Shown: one piece after another, positions 35,827-44,978 of the stretch
Position numbering within the stretch: position 1 is the first letter of the stretch
How the letters are laid out: each line of letters starts with the position of its first letter
Source: Clostridia bacterium
GTDB taxonomy: Bacteria; Bacillota; Clostridia; Christensenellales; UBA1242
DNA: 64,000 nucleotides
NCBI GenBank assembly: GCA_022793335.1
Contig: JAAWCQ010000009.1
Location: forward strand, 124,001 to 188,000
Direction: 5' to 3'
Position numbers and translations under genes: made by a program
The notes under the pieces: generated by a model
Told to the model about the DNA's origin: nothing
Database searches by the model: none
What the model saw: the letters and a program-made list of their open reading frames with translations, nothing else

Positions 35827-35857
35827 TTAAAAAGAGCTTAAATCGGGCTCTTTTTAA
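35827..35857 (+). terminator. nrdD terminator
   Basis: An 11-bp stem around AAAAAGAGC/GCTCTTTTT (35827-35837 with 35847-35857) with a 9-base loop lies 38 bases after the stop codon. Confidence 0.85.
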
Positions 35858-36052
35858 TTGCTTAATTTAATCATTATAATATTTTTAATAAACACATAAT
35901 TAAGCTTAAAAACATTAAAATAAATGAAAAATTGATAAAAATAACTGGATTTTATTGATTTTTTGCTTAATTTTCGTTAAATTATCAATTTTTAATAAAA
36001 AAAATATTTTAAAAATTAAACAATAAAAATTAAAAACTACGAGGAAAAAACT

Positions 36053-36565
36053 ATGGCACTTTTAAAAATTTCTGGTATTGTTCACGACTCAATAGTTGAC
36101 GGTCCAGGCCTTCGATACAGCATATTTACTCAAGGCTGCCCACATCATTGCGAGGGCTGTCACAATCCACAAACCCATTCATACAAAGGTGGAAAAAGAA
36201 TATTTTTGAGGACTATCAAAAAAGATTTGGCTTCAAATCCCCTACTTCAAGGAGTTACACTCTCTGGTGGTGACCCTTTTGTTCAAGCTAAAGCACTACT
36301 TCCACTTGCAAAATATATTAAAGAGCAAGGCTTAGAGCTTGCCTGCTATACAGGTTATCTATTTGAGCAACTTGTAAGCGGAAGTGTTCCTTATTCCAAA
36401 GAGCTTCTTTCTTATATTGACATTTTAATTGATGGAAAATTTGTGCTTAGCCAAAAGAGTTTAGATTGCAAATTTAAAGGCTCAAAAAATCAGCGAACAA
36501 TAGCTGTTCAAGCCTCTCTTAAGGAAGGCAAAGTGGTTTTATCAAAAGATCCTCGTTGGGTTTAA
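36053..36565 (+). CDS. nrdG: Anaerobic ribonucleotide reductase activating protein
   Basis: The 170-aa radical SAM activase installs the glycyl radical on NrdD. The cluster motif C29-xxx-C33-xx-C36 (CPHHCEGC) is followed by HNPQTHSY, and TLSGGDP lies near residue 80 for SAM binding, as in known NrdG proteins. Length is typical. GAGG lies eight bases before the ATG. The 190 AT-rich bases between the nrdD terminator and this gene must hold its own promoter, which I could not identify. No NrdR-like box was seen there. Confidence 0.96.
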   Translation: MALLKISGIVHDSIVDGPGLRYSIFTQGCPHHCEGCHNPQTHSYKGGKRIFLRTIKKDLASNPLLQGVTLSGGDPFVQAKALLPLAKYIKEQGLELACYTGYLFEQLVSGSVPYSKELLSYIDILIDGKFVLSQKSLDCKFKGSKNQRTIAVQASLKEGKVVLSKDPRWV

Positions 36566-36645
36566 ATTAAGCATAATATATTAAAATTTTCATTTTTTTT
36601 TGCCAAAAATAACAAAAAACATTAAAAAATAAGAAAAAACACATA

Positions 36646-36678
36646 AAAAAAGCATGAAACTGACATTCATGCTTTTTT
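36646..36678. terminator. Bidirectional terminator between nrdG and metG
   Basis: A 13-bp stem around AAAGCATGAA/TTCATGCTTT (36646-36658 with 36666-36678) with a 7-base loop separates the convergent genes. Confidence 0.88.
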
Positions 36679-36706
36679 ACTTTTATTCAATTTTAATTAT
36701 GATTTT

Positions 36707-38290
36707 TTAGGCATTTGCAATTTGTCTAAGCTTTTCTTGCTCTGCCGCCACATCAACTCTAGGGAATAATATTCCAAGCTCGCCAAGGATATTACCTTCC
36801 TTCAAGCCGTCAAAGTTGTCAAGATTTTCAAACTCTGCTTTGGCATCAATGCCCAGAGCAGTCAAAACTTTTGTTGTTGCCTCTGGAATAAATGGATAGC
36901 AAAGCTCGCTTCCAATTCTGATTGCTTCTAAAAGATTTCTCATGATGGTCTTAAGTCGTTCTTCTCCACCCTCTTCTTTAGCCACAACCCATGGTTGCAC
37001 CTTTTGAATGTATGTGTTTGCATATGTGAAAATGTTGAAAGCTGAAATGACCGCCTTAGTAAGCTCAAACTCTTTCATAAGTTTGACTACATTTTGTCCT
37101 TCTTCTATTACCATTTTTCTAAACTCTGCATCATCTTCGCACAAATCTGTCTGCGCTCTTGTAATCTCAGAGCCAAAATATTTTTTAACCATACTGAATG
37201 ATCTTGAAACAAGATTTCCATAGTTGTTTGAAAGGTCTGCATTGATGCGTGTAAGGAAGGCCTCGGTTGAATAATTTCCGTCACTTCCAAATGGAATTTC
37301 TCTGTAAAGCATATATCTCACTGCATCTGCGCTGTAAAGTGGAGCAAGCACGCGAGGGTCAATACATTCTTTCTCATCTGTCTCTTTGCTCTTTGAAAGT
37401 TTATCTCCTCCAAACATAATCCAGCCGTGTGCAAAAATGCGGCTTGGAAGTGGAAGGTCAAGTGCCATTAAAATTGCAGGCCATACGATTGAGTGAAATC
37501 TTACAATTTCCTTTCCGATTACATGAATATCTGCCGGCCAATACTTTTTGAAATTCTCATCATTATCGCTGCCATATCCAAGTGCAGTGATATAATTTGG
37601 AAGAGCATCAATCCAAACATATATTGTATGTTTTGGGTCAAATTCAACTGGCACACCCCATTTCACAGATGTTCTTGAAACGCAAAGGTCATTGAGTCCT
37701 GGCTTGATGAAATTGTTTACCATTTCATTGACTCTGCTTGCTGGTTGCAAAAATTCTGGATGAGATTTGTAAAGTTCGATAAGTTTTTCACCAAACTGAG
37801 AAAGTTTGAAAAAGTAAGCCTCTTCCTCTTGAAATTTAACCTCTCTTCCACAATCTGGGCATTTTCCATCTACAAGCTGACTTTCTGTCCAAAAAGACTC
37901 GCAAGGAGTGCAATACCAACCTTTGTATGAATCTTTGTAAATATAGCCGCGATTGTATAACTCAGTAAATATCTTCTGCACTGCCCTTTCGTGATAGTCA
38001 TCAGTTGTTCTTATAAACTTATCATACTCAACATCCAAAAGCTTCCAAAGCTCTTTTGCGTCTGCGATAATCTCATCAAGATATTCCATTTCGCTTTTGC
38101 CAGCTTTTGCCGCCGACTGCGAAACTTTTTGTCCATGTTCATCAGTGCCAGTCAAATAAAACACATCTTTGCCAAGTTTTTTGTTAAATCTGGCAAACGC
38201 ATCACAGATGATAGTTGTGTAAGCATTTCCAAGTGTGAATTTATTGCTTGGATAATAAATAGGTGATGTAATATAAAATTTATCTTTCAT
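36707..38290 (-). CDS. metG: Methionine--tRNA ligase
   Basis: The 527-aa class I synthetase charges tRNA-Met. It shows SPIYYPSNKFTLGNAY at the site of the HIGH motif, FYLTGTDEHGQKVSQSA, a zinc knuckle with CTPC and CPDC (about residues 128-150), YVWIDALPNYITALGY, and GDKLSKSK as the KMSKS loop. The HIGH motif reads TLGN (19-22), so both histidines are replaced. The C-terminal tRNA-binding domain found in many longer MetRS proteins is absent. GGAGG lies four bases before the ATG at 38290. The gene has its own promoter (38330-38358). Confidence 0.96.
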   Translation of the reverse strand: MKDKFYITSPIYYPSNKFTLGNAYTTIICDAFARFNKKLGKDVFYLTGTDEHGQKVSQSAAKAGKSEMEYLDEIIADAKELWKLLDVEYDKFIRTTDDYHERAVQKIFTELYNRGYIYKDSYKGWYCTPCESFWTESQLVDGKCPDCGREVKFQEEEAYFFKLSQFGEKLIELYKSHPEFLQPASRVNEMVNNFIKPGLNDLCVSRTSVKWGVPVEFDPKHTIYVWIDALPNYITALGYGSDNDENFKKYWPADIHVIGKEIVRFHSIVWPAILMALDLPLPSRIFAHGWIMFGGDKLSKSKETDEKECIDPRVLAPLYSADAVRYMLYREIPFGSDGNYSTEAFLTRINADLSNNYGNLVSRSFSMVKKYFGSEITRAQTDLCEDDAEFRKMVIEEGQNVVKLMKEFELTKAVISAFNIFTYANTYIQKVQPWVVAKEEGGEERLKTIMRNLLEAIRIGSELCYPFIPEATTKVLTALGIDAKAEFENLDNFDGLKEGNILGELGILFPRVDVAAEQEKLRQIANA

Positions 38291-38329
38291 GTATCCTCCA
38301 ATTAAGTTGTCTTTTCTTTTTTCTTTAAA

Positions 38330-38358
38330 AGAATATCATTAAATTTAATTTTTGTCAA
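38330..38358 (-). promoter_or_regulatory. metG promoter
   Basis: Read leftward, TTGACA (38353-38358) and TATTCT (38330-38335) are separated by 17 bases. No T-box or other leader structure is evident in the 40 bases that follow. Confidence 0.75.
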
Positions 38359-38512
38359 TTAAATAGCCCTCCTTTACCTTTTCATTTTGTCATATTATCA
38401 ATAGCTTTTTCACATTTCTTTATACCCTCTCTTATCCAAATCTTTGCAGCTTGCTTTTCTTTAATTATCGACACTTTTCGATAAAACCCTCTTTTAATTT
38501 TTGACTTATTTT

Positions 38513-38542
38513 TTGCAATAGGACTGTCAAACTTGTTAAAAT
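38513..38542 (+). promoter_or_regulatory. Possible leaderless promoter of the 67-aa ORF
   Basis: TTGCAA (38513-38518), 18 bases, TAAAAT (38537-38542), then exactly six bases to the ATG. The same spacing occurs before walJ and uvrA. Confidence 0.4.
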
Positions 38543-38548
38543 AATAAT

Positions 38549-38752
38549 ATGAAAAATCGTTTAATATTCATAGTGGGAATTGCTCTGCTTGTGCTTGTAA
38601 TTTGGGCAACTACTATGATTGGAATTAAACTCAACAAGCGGCAACAAAACGCTGGGAATGGCGATTTTGTTTTGTCATGCAGTTGCAACAAAACATTTAT
38701 AAAAAAGTCAAGTTTAAATGAATTTCAAACTAAATTTTTAATTAAAAACTAA
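38549..38752 (+). CDS. Small single-pass membrane protein (67 aa), tentative
   Basis: This small ORF encodes one strong membrane helix (about residues 4-26) followed by a basic tail containing CSC. It has no Shine-Dalgarno sequence. It does have a promoter-like pair placed so that transcription would begin at the ATG. It is 107 bases upstream of walJ on the same strand, which has its own promoter. With no homologue to compare, it could be a chance ORF in AT-rich DNA. Confidence 0.4.
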   Translation: MKNRLIFIVGIALLVLVIWATTMIGIKLNKRQQNAGNGDFVLSCSCNKTFIKKSSLNEFQTKFLIKN

Positions 38753-38824
38753 AAAGCAGAATATTTTAAAAATCAAAATTTAATTTTAAACATATCAATT
38801 TAAATATAAAAAACAACTTTAATA

Positions 38825-38853
38825 TTGCAAAATTTGTCAAAATATGGTATAAT
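38825..38853 (+). promoter_or_regulatory. walJ promoter, apparently leaderless
   Basis: TTGCAA (38825-38830), 17 bases, a perfect TATAAT (38848-38853), then six bases to the ATG. There is no room for a ribosome binding site if transcription starts 6-7 bases after the -10. Confidence 0.7.
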
Positions 38854-38859
38854 TTTGCC

Positions 38860-39642
38860 ATGCGAACAATAAATTTAGCGTCAGGAAGTGACGGGAATAT
38901 TACATATATTGAAAGTGCCGGCAAGAAGCTTTTGCTTGACAATGGTCTTTCATGCAGTGAAACTGTGAAAAGGCTGAGTTTGATTGGAATAAGTCCAGAT
39001 GAAATTGACGCGATAATCATAAGTCATGAGCACAGTGACCACATTAAAGGCGTTGATGTTTTTTCCAGCAAGTTTAACATACCTGTTTATGCACATGAAG
39101 GAGTTTGGCTTGGCCTCGATGGAAAACTCAAAAAGGTTTCAAATGCAAATCGAAAGATGTTTGACGGAAGTTTTTCTCTTGGAGAGCTTACTGTTGACCC
39201 TGTTGAATTGCCTCATGATGTAAAATGTTTCGGTTTTTCCTTTAATGAAGATGACAAAAAAATCAGCATACTCACCGACCTTGGTCATTTGAACGACCGC
39301 ATTTTAAATTCAATAAAAGGCAGCGCTCTTGTGTATTTGGAAGCCAATTATGACAGGCAGATGCTTATGCAAGGTAAGCGCTATCCCCTTTCACTTAAGA
39401 TGCGCATTGATGGACCTCGTGGTCACCTTTCAAACAAGGTAAGCAGTGAAGCCGTAGAGTTTTTGACTGAAAATGGCACAAGACAAATTGTGCTTTCTCA
39501 CCTTAGTCGTGAAAATAATACCCCTGCTCTTGCATATAATTCAGTATGCAATGACATTAAGCAGCATGGAATTATTGAGGGACAAGATGTCAAAATTGAT
39601 GTTGCAACTCAAAACATTGGAGCATTCTTCAGAATAAAATAA
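38860..39642 (+). CDS. walJ: Metallo-beta-lactamase-fold hydrolase, WalJ/YycJ family
   Basis: The 260-aa protein opens with LASGSDGNITYIES and carries the metal site H56-x-H58-x-D60-H61 (SHEHSDHIKG). These features define the WalJ (YycJ) branch of the metallo-beta-lactamase fold. In model Bacillota walJ sits in the walRK cell-wall regulatory operon and has been linked to DNA replication and wall control; its biochemical activity is less clear. Here it stands alone, away from walRK. It has no Shine-Dalgarno sequence, and the strong TATAAT six bases before the ATG suggests a leaderless mRNA. Confidence 0.92.
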   Translation: MRTINLASGSDGNITYIESAGKKLLLDNGLSCSETVKRLSLIGISPDEIDAIIISHEHSDHIKGVDVFSSKFNIPVYAHEGVWLGLDGKLKKVSNANRKMFDGSFSLGELTVDPVELPHDVKCFGFSFNEDDKKISILTDLGHLNDRILNSIKGSALVYLEANYDRQMLMQGKRYPLSLKMRIDGPRGHLSNKVSSEAVEFLTENGTRQIVLSHLSRENNTPALAYNSVCNDIKQHGIIEGQDVKIDVATQNIGAFFRIK

Positions 39643-39861
39643 GAATAAAATAATTTAATGGTCAAATTATAAAATATATTATTTCACAAAACATCTGCCG
39701 CTATAATTTTATTTTATCTTTTTAAAATAAATTTATTGCAATGTGGCAAAATAATTTTATATATAATATATAATATTTATATAATAATAACTATACTATA
39801 TGATAATTGACCGTATTGCCTTAAAAAAGTTTAAAAATAATCATTTTTTTAAAAAAGGGTA

Positions 39862-39890
39862 TTGAAATTTGCTTTATAATGTGCTAAAAT
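39862..39890 (+). promoter_or_regulatory. Promoter of the 607-aa unknown gene
   Basis: TTGAAA (39862-39867) and TAAAAT (39885-39890) are 17 bases apart. The predicted start site near 39897 places the in-frame ATG at 39891 upstream of the mRNA, which supports the later start at 39915. Confidence 0.7.
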
Positions 39891-39914
39891 ATGGTATATG
39901 AATTTGGAGGGATT

Positions 39915-41738
39915 ATGGAAAAATTGATACACATATTGCCTAATTTAATTACAAATGAGGACTCATCTTGGCTTAGAAAGAAAATTGCCAACCCTGATGA
40001 GCTTACTCAAGAAATTATGAGACATTTCAACAACAAAATTTATACACTTGCTGTTATGAAAAGATTTGAGTTTAACAACCAACTCAATTCTTTTGGCGGA
40101 AAAATCACTGATGAATCAACAGTTGAAGATTTATCAGCCGCTCTTGAAGAAATTCCTGTAGAAACAAACTACTCTTATCTTCTTGATGAATTTGCAAGCC
40201 GATTTGACTGCTCTGGCAAGAGTCTTACTTCTGTCATTTGGGGCACTGCAATTTTAAACAGCATTGAAGAAAAAGGCGTTGACAATGAAGTTATCCAAAA
40301 GTTTTTCTATACTGTTGCAAACACAATGCTTAAATCTGACAAAAATGTTGAGATGCTTTGCCAAGAAGTAAGAGAAGTTGTAAAAGCTGACAGCAAATTT
40401 GCTGATGCTGTTGACATGGCAATCGCTTATGGACTTTTATTGAACAAGAGAGTGCAAGAAGCTGATGCTTGGTTTGATTTCACAACCCTGCAAGAGCTTG
40501 AAACTTCCAATGTTGTAACTATCACCTCTCAAGAAGAGCTTGTTGAAGCACTTAGAAACTTTGAGACTTACAACGGCGCTATTGAATATATTAAAGACAA
40601 TTATTTAAGCGAAACAGATCCTAAAAAAGATGGCTATTGCGAAAATGATGTTGATAAAACCTATAAAGCATACATTATTGCTGCCACCCTTGCAAGCGAG
40701 TCATTTAAACACAATCCTGAATTTGATCCTCAAGGAAAAATTGGTTTCAACCTTACAGCCGACATCTTAAACCTTCGTGAAAAGATTGACAGCGAGCACA
40801 TTTTGTCTGGAATTTCAAATAAACTCAACGGCCTTGAAGATGCTGCTGGAAGAATTGTATGTGAAATTCTTGGAAGAGATATCTTTGAAGAAGCTGACAG
40901 ACAAAAGAAACCTCGTTTCATTCTTCCTAAAGAGACCTTTAGAACAGGAAGCGTTGAAGATTATATCAAAAACAACTTAAACTCTTTTGAAAAATTGATA
41001 AATCCAAACCTTGCTTACTGCCAAGACCTACTCACCTCTCTTGAAAAGATTGAAAGTAAATATACAAAAATCAAAGTTTATAGACAAAGCGAAAATACAA
41101 ACAACGCTCTCGCATTTATTGCCAGCGAGTTTGGTGTAGAGCTTCCTGCAGGCTTTGAAACAAAAGAAGATGTTCTTGCAAATGTAACTTTCCTTCAAGC
41201 AACTGCGCTTGACAGATATGACGAGCTTAACAGAATGAACACCATCTTTAAGAGAGTTAAAATGTCTCAAAAAGGAAACCTTAATATTGAAGAGCTTGCT
41301 TTCGACAGAAAAGTTTTGAAGAGAGACGACACTGTAAAAGCAACCTTACATGAAGATGTAATTAAAGAGTTTTATCGTGCTGTAGCTGCTGACCCAGTGC
41401 TTAAAGGTGACAGAAGAGACAAACTTAGACTTAAATCACCTAAAATGGTTATGGCTGAAATTAAAGAGCGCGTTGATGGAAATGCTGAAAGCTATCCACA
41501 ACTTGCAAGACTTCTTAGTCGCTTCTCACTCTCTACTCAAGAGCGTATGGAGAAAATCGTTGACAGCTATTATGTAAACGAAGATGGCTCTATCAATAGA
41601 GACTACAAAGAAGTTTATGAAATTGTCACTGAGCCTAAGACTACAAAAGATCAAAAGTTTGATGCAATTGCTGATTCTAAAATGTCAGATGCTGATAAAG
41701 AATCACTCGTTGAGCTTATGGAGCCTGAAAAGCAATAA
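39915..41738 (+). CDS. Hypothetical protein, 607 aa, helical and soluble
   Basis: I do not recognise this protein. It has no signal peptide or membrane segment, is rich in Glu, Lys, Asp and Ala, and appears largely alpha-helical throughout. No Walker, zinc-finger or catalytic motif is visible. The ORF could start at 39891, but I use the ATG at 39915. GGAGGG lies just before it, and the promoter at 39862-39890 would start transcription after the earlier ATG. Codon use looks like that of the neighbouring housekeeping genes. The last seven codons and stop are repeated just downstream. A strong terminator shows it is a complete single-gene unit. Confidence 0.75.
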   Translation: MEKLIHILPNLITNEDSSWLRKKIANPDELTQEIMRHFNNKIYTLAVMKRFEFNNQLNSFGGKITDESTVEDLSAALEEIPVETNYSYLLDEFASRFDCSGKSLTSVIWGTAILNSIEEKGVDNEVIQKFFYTVANTMLKSDKNVEMLCQEVREVVKADSKFADAVDMAIAYGLLLNKRVQEADAWFDFTTLQELETSNVVTITSQEELVEALRNFETYNGAIEYIKDNYLSETDPKKDGYCENDVDKTYKAYIIAATLASESFKHNPEFDPQGKIGFNLTADILNLREKIDSEHILSGISNKLNGLEDAAGRIVCEILGRDIFEEADRQKKPRFILPKETFRTGSVEDYIKNNLNSFEKLINPNLAYCQDLLTSLEKIESKYTKIKVYRQSENTNNALAFIASEFGVELPAGFETKEDVLANVTFLQATALDRYDELNRMNTIFKRVKMSQKGNLNIEELAFDRKVLKRDDTVKATLHEDVIKEFYRAVAADPVLKGDRRDKLRLKSPKMVMAEIKERVDGNAESYPQLARLLSRFSLSTQERMEKIVDSYYVNEDGSINRDYKEVYEIVTEPKTTKDQKFDAIADSKMSDADKESLVELMEPEKQ

Positions 41739-41790
41739 TTTAAATTCAATTTGAGCTTATAGAGCCTGAAAAACATAATTTAAATTCAAT
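41711..41790 (+). repeat. 41-bp tandem duplication over the gene's 3' end
   Basis: The 40 bases at 41711-41750, spanning the last codons and stop, recur at 41752-41790 with one substitution and a one-base deletion. The second copy lies after the stop codon. Confidence 0.85.
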
Positions 41791-41818
41791 AAAAAACACG
41801 GAAATTTCCGTGTTTTTT
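41791..41818 (+). terminator. Terminator of the 607-aa gene
   Basis: A perfect inverted repeat around AACACGGAAATTTCCGTGTT (arms 41791-41804 and 41805-41818) runs into eight Ts. It directly follows the duplicated 3' end. Confidence 0.9.
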
Positions 41819-41820
41819 TT

Positions 41821-42110
41821 GTTAGAATTTATAGAACAATCATTTTTAAATTTATTGATATATATTTTAATTATTCTTTAAAAGATTATGTTTAATTTAA
41901 CATAAATAATGATTAAAATTCTTTTATAGAAGAAGTCATTTTTTAAACAGAATAAATAGTTTAAACTTAAAACAAAGATGATTTTAAATCTTATTATAAC
42001 AATAATAGATAATCAATAATCATTACATAAACATAATATTTAATCTTAATATCTTCTTTTGCTTGCAATTATCTTAAGAATACAGTTTTTAAGTTTGAAG
42101 ATTTTATTTT
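41821..42110. other. AT-rich intergenic region before the end of uvrA
   Basis: About 290 bases with no ORF. A TTATGTT/AACATAA stem-loop without a T tract is present near 41886-41905. No clear uvrA terminator was found. Confidence 0.4.
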
Positions 42111-44942
42111 TTAATTTAAAATCTTTCTTAAATATTTTGCTGTGTAAGATTTATCAGACTTTGCCACCTCTTCTGGAGTGCCTTGCGCGACGATTTCTCC
42201 ACCGCCACTTCCCCCTTCTGGACCTAAGTCGATTATATGGTCAGCAGACTTGATTACATCAAGGTTATGCTCTATTACAACAACCGTATTTCCGTTGTCA
42301 ACAAGTCTTTCAAGAATTGAGATAAGTTTTTTCACATCAAACATGTGCAGACCAGTTGTCGGCTCATCAAGCAGATAAATGGTCTTGCCTGTCGAGCGTT
42401 TTGAAAGCTCTGCCGCAAGCTTAACACGTTGTGCCTCACCTCCTGAAAGAGTTGTGGCTGGTTGACCAAGTTTAATATAATCAAGACCAACATCATGGAG
42501 AGCTTGCACCTTATTTTTGATTGAAGGAATATTTTCAAAGAATTTCAGAGCTTCTTCGACAGTCATTTCCAAAACATCTGAAATGCTTTTGCCCTTATAA
42601 TGCACCTCCAACGTCTCTCTGTTGTAACGCTTTCCTTTACAAGCCTCGCAAGGCACCACTATATCAGGTAGGAAATACATTTCAATTTCTTTTACACCTG
42701 CCCCCTCGCACGCGTCACATCTTCCACCTTTGACATTGAAGGAAAATCTTCCAGAGCTATAACCCTTGGCTTTAGCTTCAGCAGTAGCAGCAAACATGTC
42801 ACGAATATATGAAAACATGCCCACATAAGTTGCCGGATTTGAACGAGGCGTTCTTCCAATTGGCGACTGGTCGATATTTATCACTTTGTCAAGCTGTTCG
42901 ATATTTTCAATGGCATCAAAATGGCCTAGTTGCAACCTGCTGTTGTTAAGTTCATTTGAAAGATATGGATAAATAACATCACTTAAAAGGGAAGACTTTC
43001 CACTTCCTGAAACACCTGTTATGCAAGTAAACACTCCAAGCGGAAGCTTTACATTTAAGTTTTTCAGGTTGTTTTCTTTTGCGCCTTTGATAAATAAAAA
43101 TCTGTCACTCTTTTTTCGATTTTTTGGCACTTCTATTGTTTCTTCACCTCTTAAAAACTTTGCAGTGATTGACTGTGAGGAATTAAGAATATCTTGCAAG
43201 GTGCCATTTCCAACAATTTTGCCGCCATGCACGCCAGCATAAGGCCCTACATCTACAATCCAATCGGCACTTTTGATGGTGTCTTCATCATGTTCGACAA
43301 CAATCAATGTATTGCCAAGGTCTCTCAAATGCTCAAGGGTCTTAATAAGTCTGTCATTGTCACGCTGGTGCAGGCCAATTGAAGGCTCGTCTAAGATATA
43401 CATTACCCCTGAAAGTCCGCTGCCTATTTGAGTGGCAAGCCTTATTCTTTGAGACTCACCGCCCGACAATGTTTCAGCAGAGCGAGCAAGAGTAAGATAT
43501 TCAAGCCCGACATCTGACAAAAATTGGAGACGCGCTTTAATCTCTTTTAATATGCTCTTGGCAATTTCTGCCCCTTCCTTAGAGAGTTTTAAGTCATCAA
43601 AAAATGGTAAAAGCTCGCTTACTGACATATCACATATTTCAGCAATATCCTTGTTTTTAATCTTGACTGAAAGTGCGCTTTCATTAAGCCTTTTGCCTCG
43701 GCATGTAGGACAAGGCATTTCGTGAACAAACTTGCCAATTTCAAACCTGATAAAATCGCTTTTACTTTCAGCAAGACGCCTCTTTAAGTTGTTGATGATA
43801 CCTTCAAATGACAATGCTTTTTTACCATTGAAATGTTCAAAGGTTTTATTCTGCTTTTCATTATCATAAATCTCAAGTCGTTCGCCATCATTTCCATACA
43901 AGAGGATATGAATTTGCTTTTTATTAAGCTGATTTACTGGTTTATCTAAATCAATATCGTATTTTTTTGAAAGAGCCTCAAAATATCTTGCTGCAAGTCC
44001 ACCATTATCTACCCGCCAGCCTGTAATATTAAAAGCCCCCTCGCGAATTGACAAATTGCTGTCACGAAGCACAATTTTTTCGTCTATATCCGAAAAAGTG
44101 CCAAGTCCAGCACATGTTGGACAGGCACCAAATGGTGCGTTAAAAGAAAACAGTCTTGGCGTGATTTCTTCAAGCGTCCAACCGCAATGTGGGCAGGCAT
44201 AATTTGTGCTGAACAACGCCTCTTCACCCTCTTTATCAATCAAAACCAAACCTTCTGCCAGTTTTACAGCCGTCTCAATAGAGTCTGTAAGTCGTGCAGT
44301 AGAGCCATCTTTGAGCACAATGCGGTCGACAACCACATTTATGTTGTGCTTAATGTTTTTATCAAGAACAATCTCTTCGTCAAGAGAATAAATGCTGCCA
44401 TCCACCTGCACGCGGACAAAGCCAGACTTTTTATAGCTTTCAAAAGCTTTAGCAAAAGCCCCCTTTTGTCCACGGACTGTCGGTGCCATAACAGTGATTT
44501 TTGAGCCTTTTTCATACCCCTCAACACAATCTACAATTTGGTCAACAGTCTGCTGCTCAATTGGCTTATTGCAATGAGGACAATAAGGAACACCCACTCT
44601 GGCAAACAAAAGTCTTAAATAGTCATAAATTTCGGTGACAGTGCCAACCGTAGAACGCGGATTGTGATTGGTAGTCTTTTGGTCAATTGAAATTGCAGGA
44701 CTTAAGCCTTCAATCATTTCCACATCTGGTTTTTGAGCTTGTCCCAAGAATTGCCTTGCATAAGAAGAAAGACTTTCAACATATCGCCTTTGTCCTTCAG
44801 CAAAAATGGTGCCAAAAGCAAGACTGGACTTACCCGAGCCGCTTACACCAGTAAAAACTATCAATTTATTTTTTGGAATTTCGACATCCACACTTTGCAA
44901 GTTGTTCTCTCTTGCGCCTTTTATTATAATCTTATCATTCAT
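42111..44942 (-). CDS. uvrA: Excinuclease ABC subunit A
   Basis: The 943-aa ATPase scans DNA for bulky damage and loads UvrB in nucleotide excision repair. Its start is IIIKGARENNLQSVDVEIPK. Two Walker A motifs (GVSGSGKSS) and two ABC signatures (LSGGESQRIRLA and LSGGEAQRVKLA) are present. Zinc knuckles appear as CPHC-x-CPHC-like and CDAC/CEAC pairs. The ORF stays open for twelve codons further upstream. I place the start at the ATG at 44942, where the protein family begins and a TATAAT sits six bases upstream. It has no Shine-Dalgarno sequence. uvrB lies upstream on the same strand but is separated by a terminator. Confidence 0.97.
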   Translation of the reverse strand: MNDKIIIKGARENNLQSVDVEIPKNKLIVFTGVSGSGKSSLAFGTIFAEGQRRYVESLSSYARQFLGQAQKPDVEMIEGLSPAISIDQKTTNHNPRSTVGTVTEIYDYLRLLFARVGVPYCPHCNKPIEQQTVDQIVDCVEGYEKGSKITVMAPTVRGQKGAFAKAFESYKKSGFVRVQVDGSIYSLDEEIVLDKNIKHNINVVVDRIVLKDGSTARLTDSIETAVKLAEGLVLIDKEGEEALFSTNYACPHCGWTLEEITPRLFSFNAPFGACPTCAGLGTFSDIDEKIVLRDSNLSIREGAFNITGWRVDNGGLAARYFEALSKKYDIDLDKPVNQLNKKQIHILLYGNDGERLEIYDNEKQNKTFEHFNGKKALSFEGIINNLKRRLAESKSDFIRFEIGKFVHEMPCPTCRGKRLNESALSVKIKNKDIAEICDMSVSELLPFFDDLKLSKEGAEIAKSILKEIKARLQFLSDVGLEYLTLARSAETLSGGESQRIRLATQIGSGLSGVMYILDEPSIGLHQRDNDRLIKTLEHLRDLGNTLIVVEHDEDTIKSADWIVDVGPYAGVHGGKIVGNGTLQDILNSSQSITAKFLRGEETIEVPKNRKKSDRFLFIKGAKENNLKNLNVKLPLGVFTCITGVSGSGKSSLLSDVIYPYLSNELNNSRLQLGHFDAIENIEQLDKVINIDQSPIGRTPRSNPATYVGMFSYIRDMFAATAEAKAKGYSSGRFSFNVKGGRCDACEGAGVKEIEMYFLPDIVVPCEACKGKRYNRETLEVHYKGKSISDVLEMTVEEALKFFENIPSIKNKVQALHDVGLDYIKLGQPATTLSGGEAQRVKLAAELSKRSTGKTIYLLDEPTTGLHMFDVKKLISILERLVDNGNTVVVIEHNLDVIKSADHIIDLGPEGGSGGGEIVAQGTPEEVAKSDKSYTAKYLRKILN

Positions 44943-44948
44943 GACTAT

Positions 44949-44978
44949 ATTATACCACTTTTTTCCCTCTTTTAGCAA
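44949..44978 (-). promoter_or_regulatory. uvrA promoter, apparently leaderless
   Basis: Read leftward, TTGCTA (44973-44978), 18 bases, TATAAT (44949-44954), then exactly six bases to the ATG at 44942. This makes a leader with a ribosome binding site impossible. Confidence 0.68.

Noticed and set aside
39891-39914. ATG at 39891 as the start of the 607-aa gene
   Set aside because: It precedes the predicted transcription start and contains the GGAGGG ribosome binding site of the later ATG at 39915.
44943-44978. Upstream extension of uvrA to 44978
   Set aside because: It would translate through the TATAAT promoter, and the UvrA family begins at the ATG at 44942.
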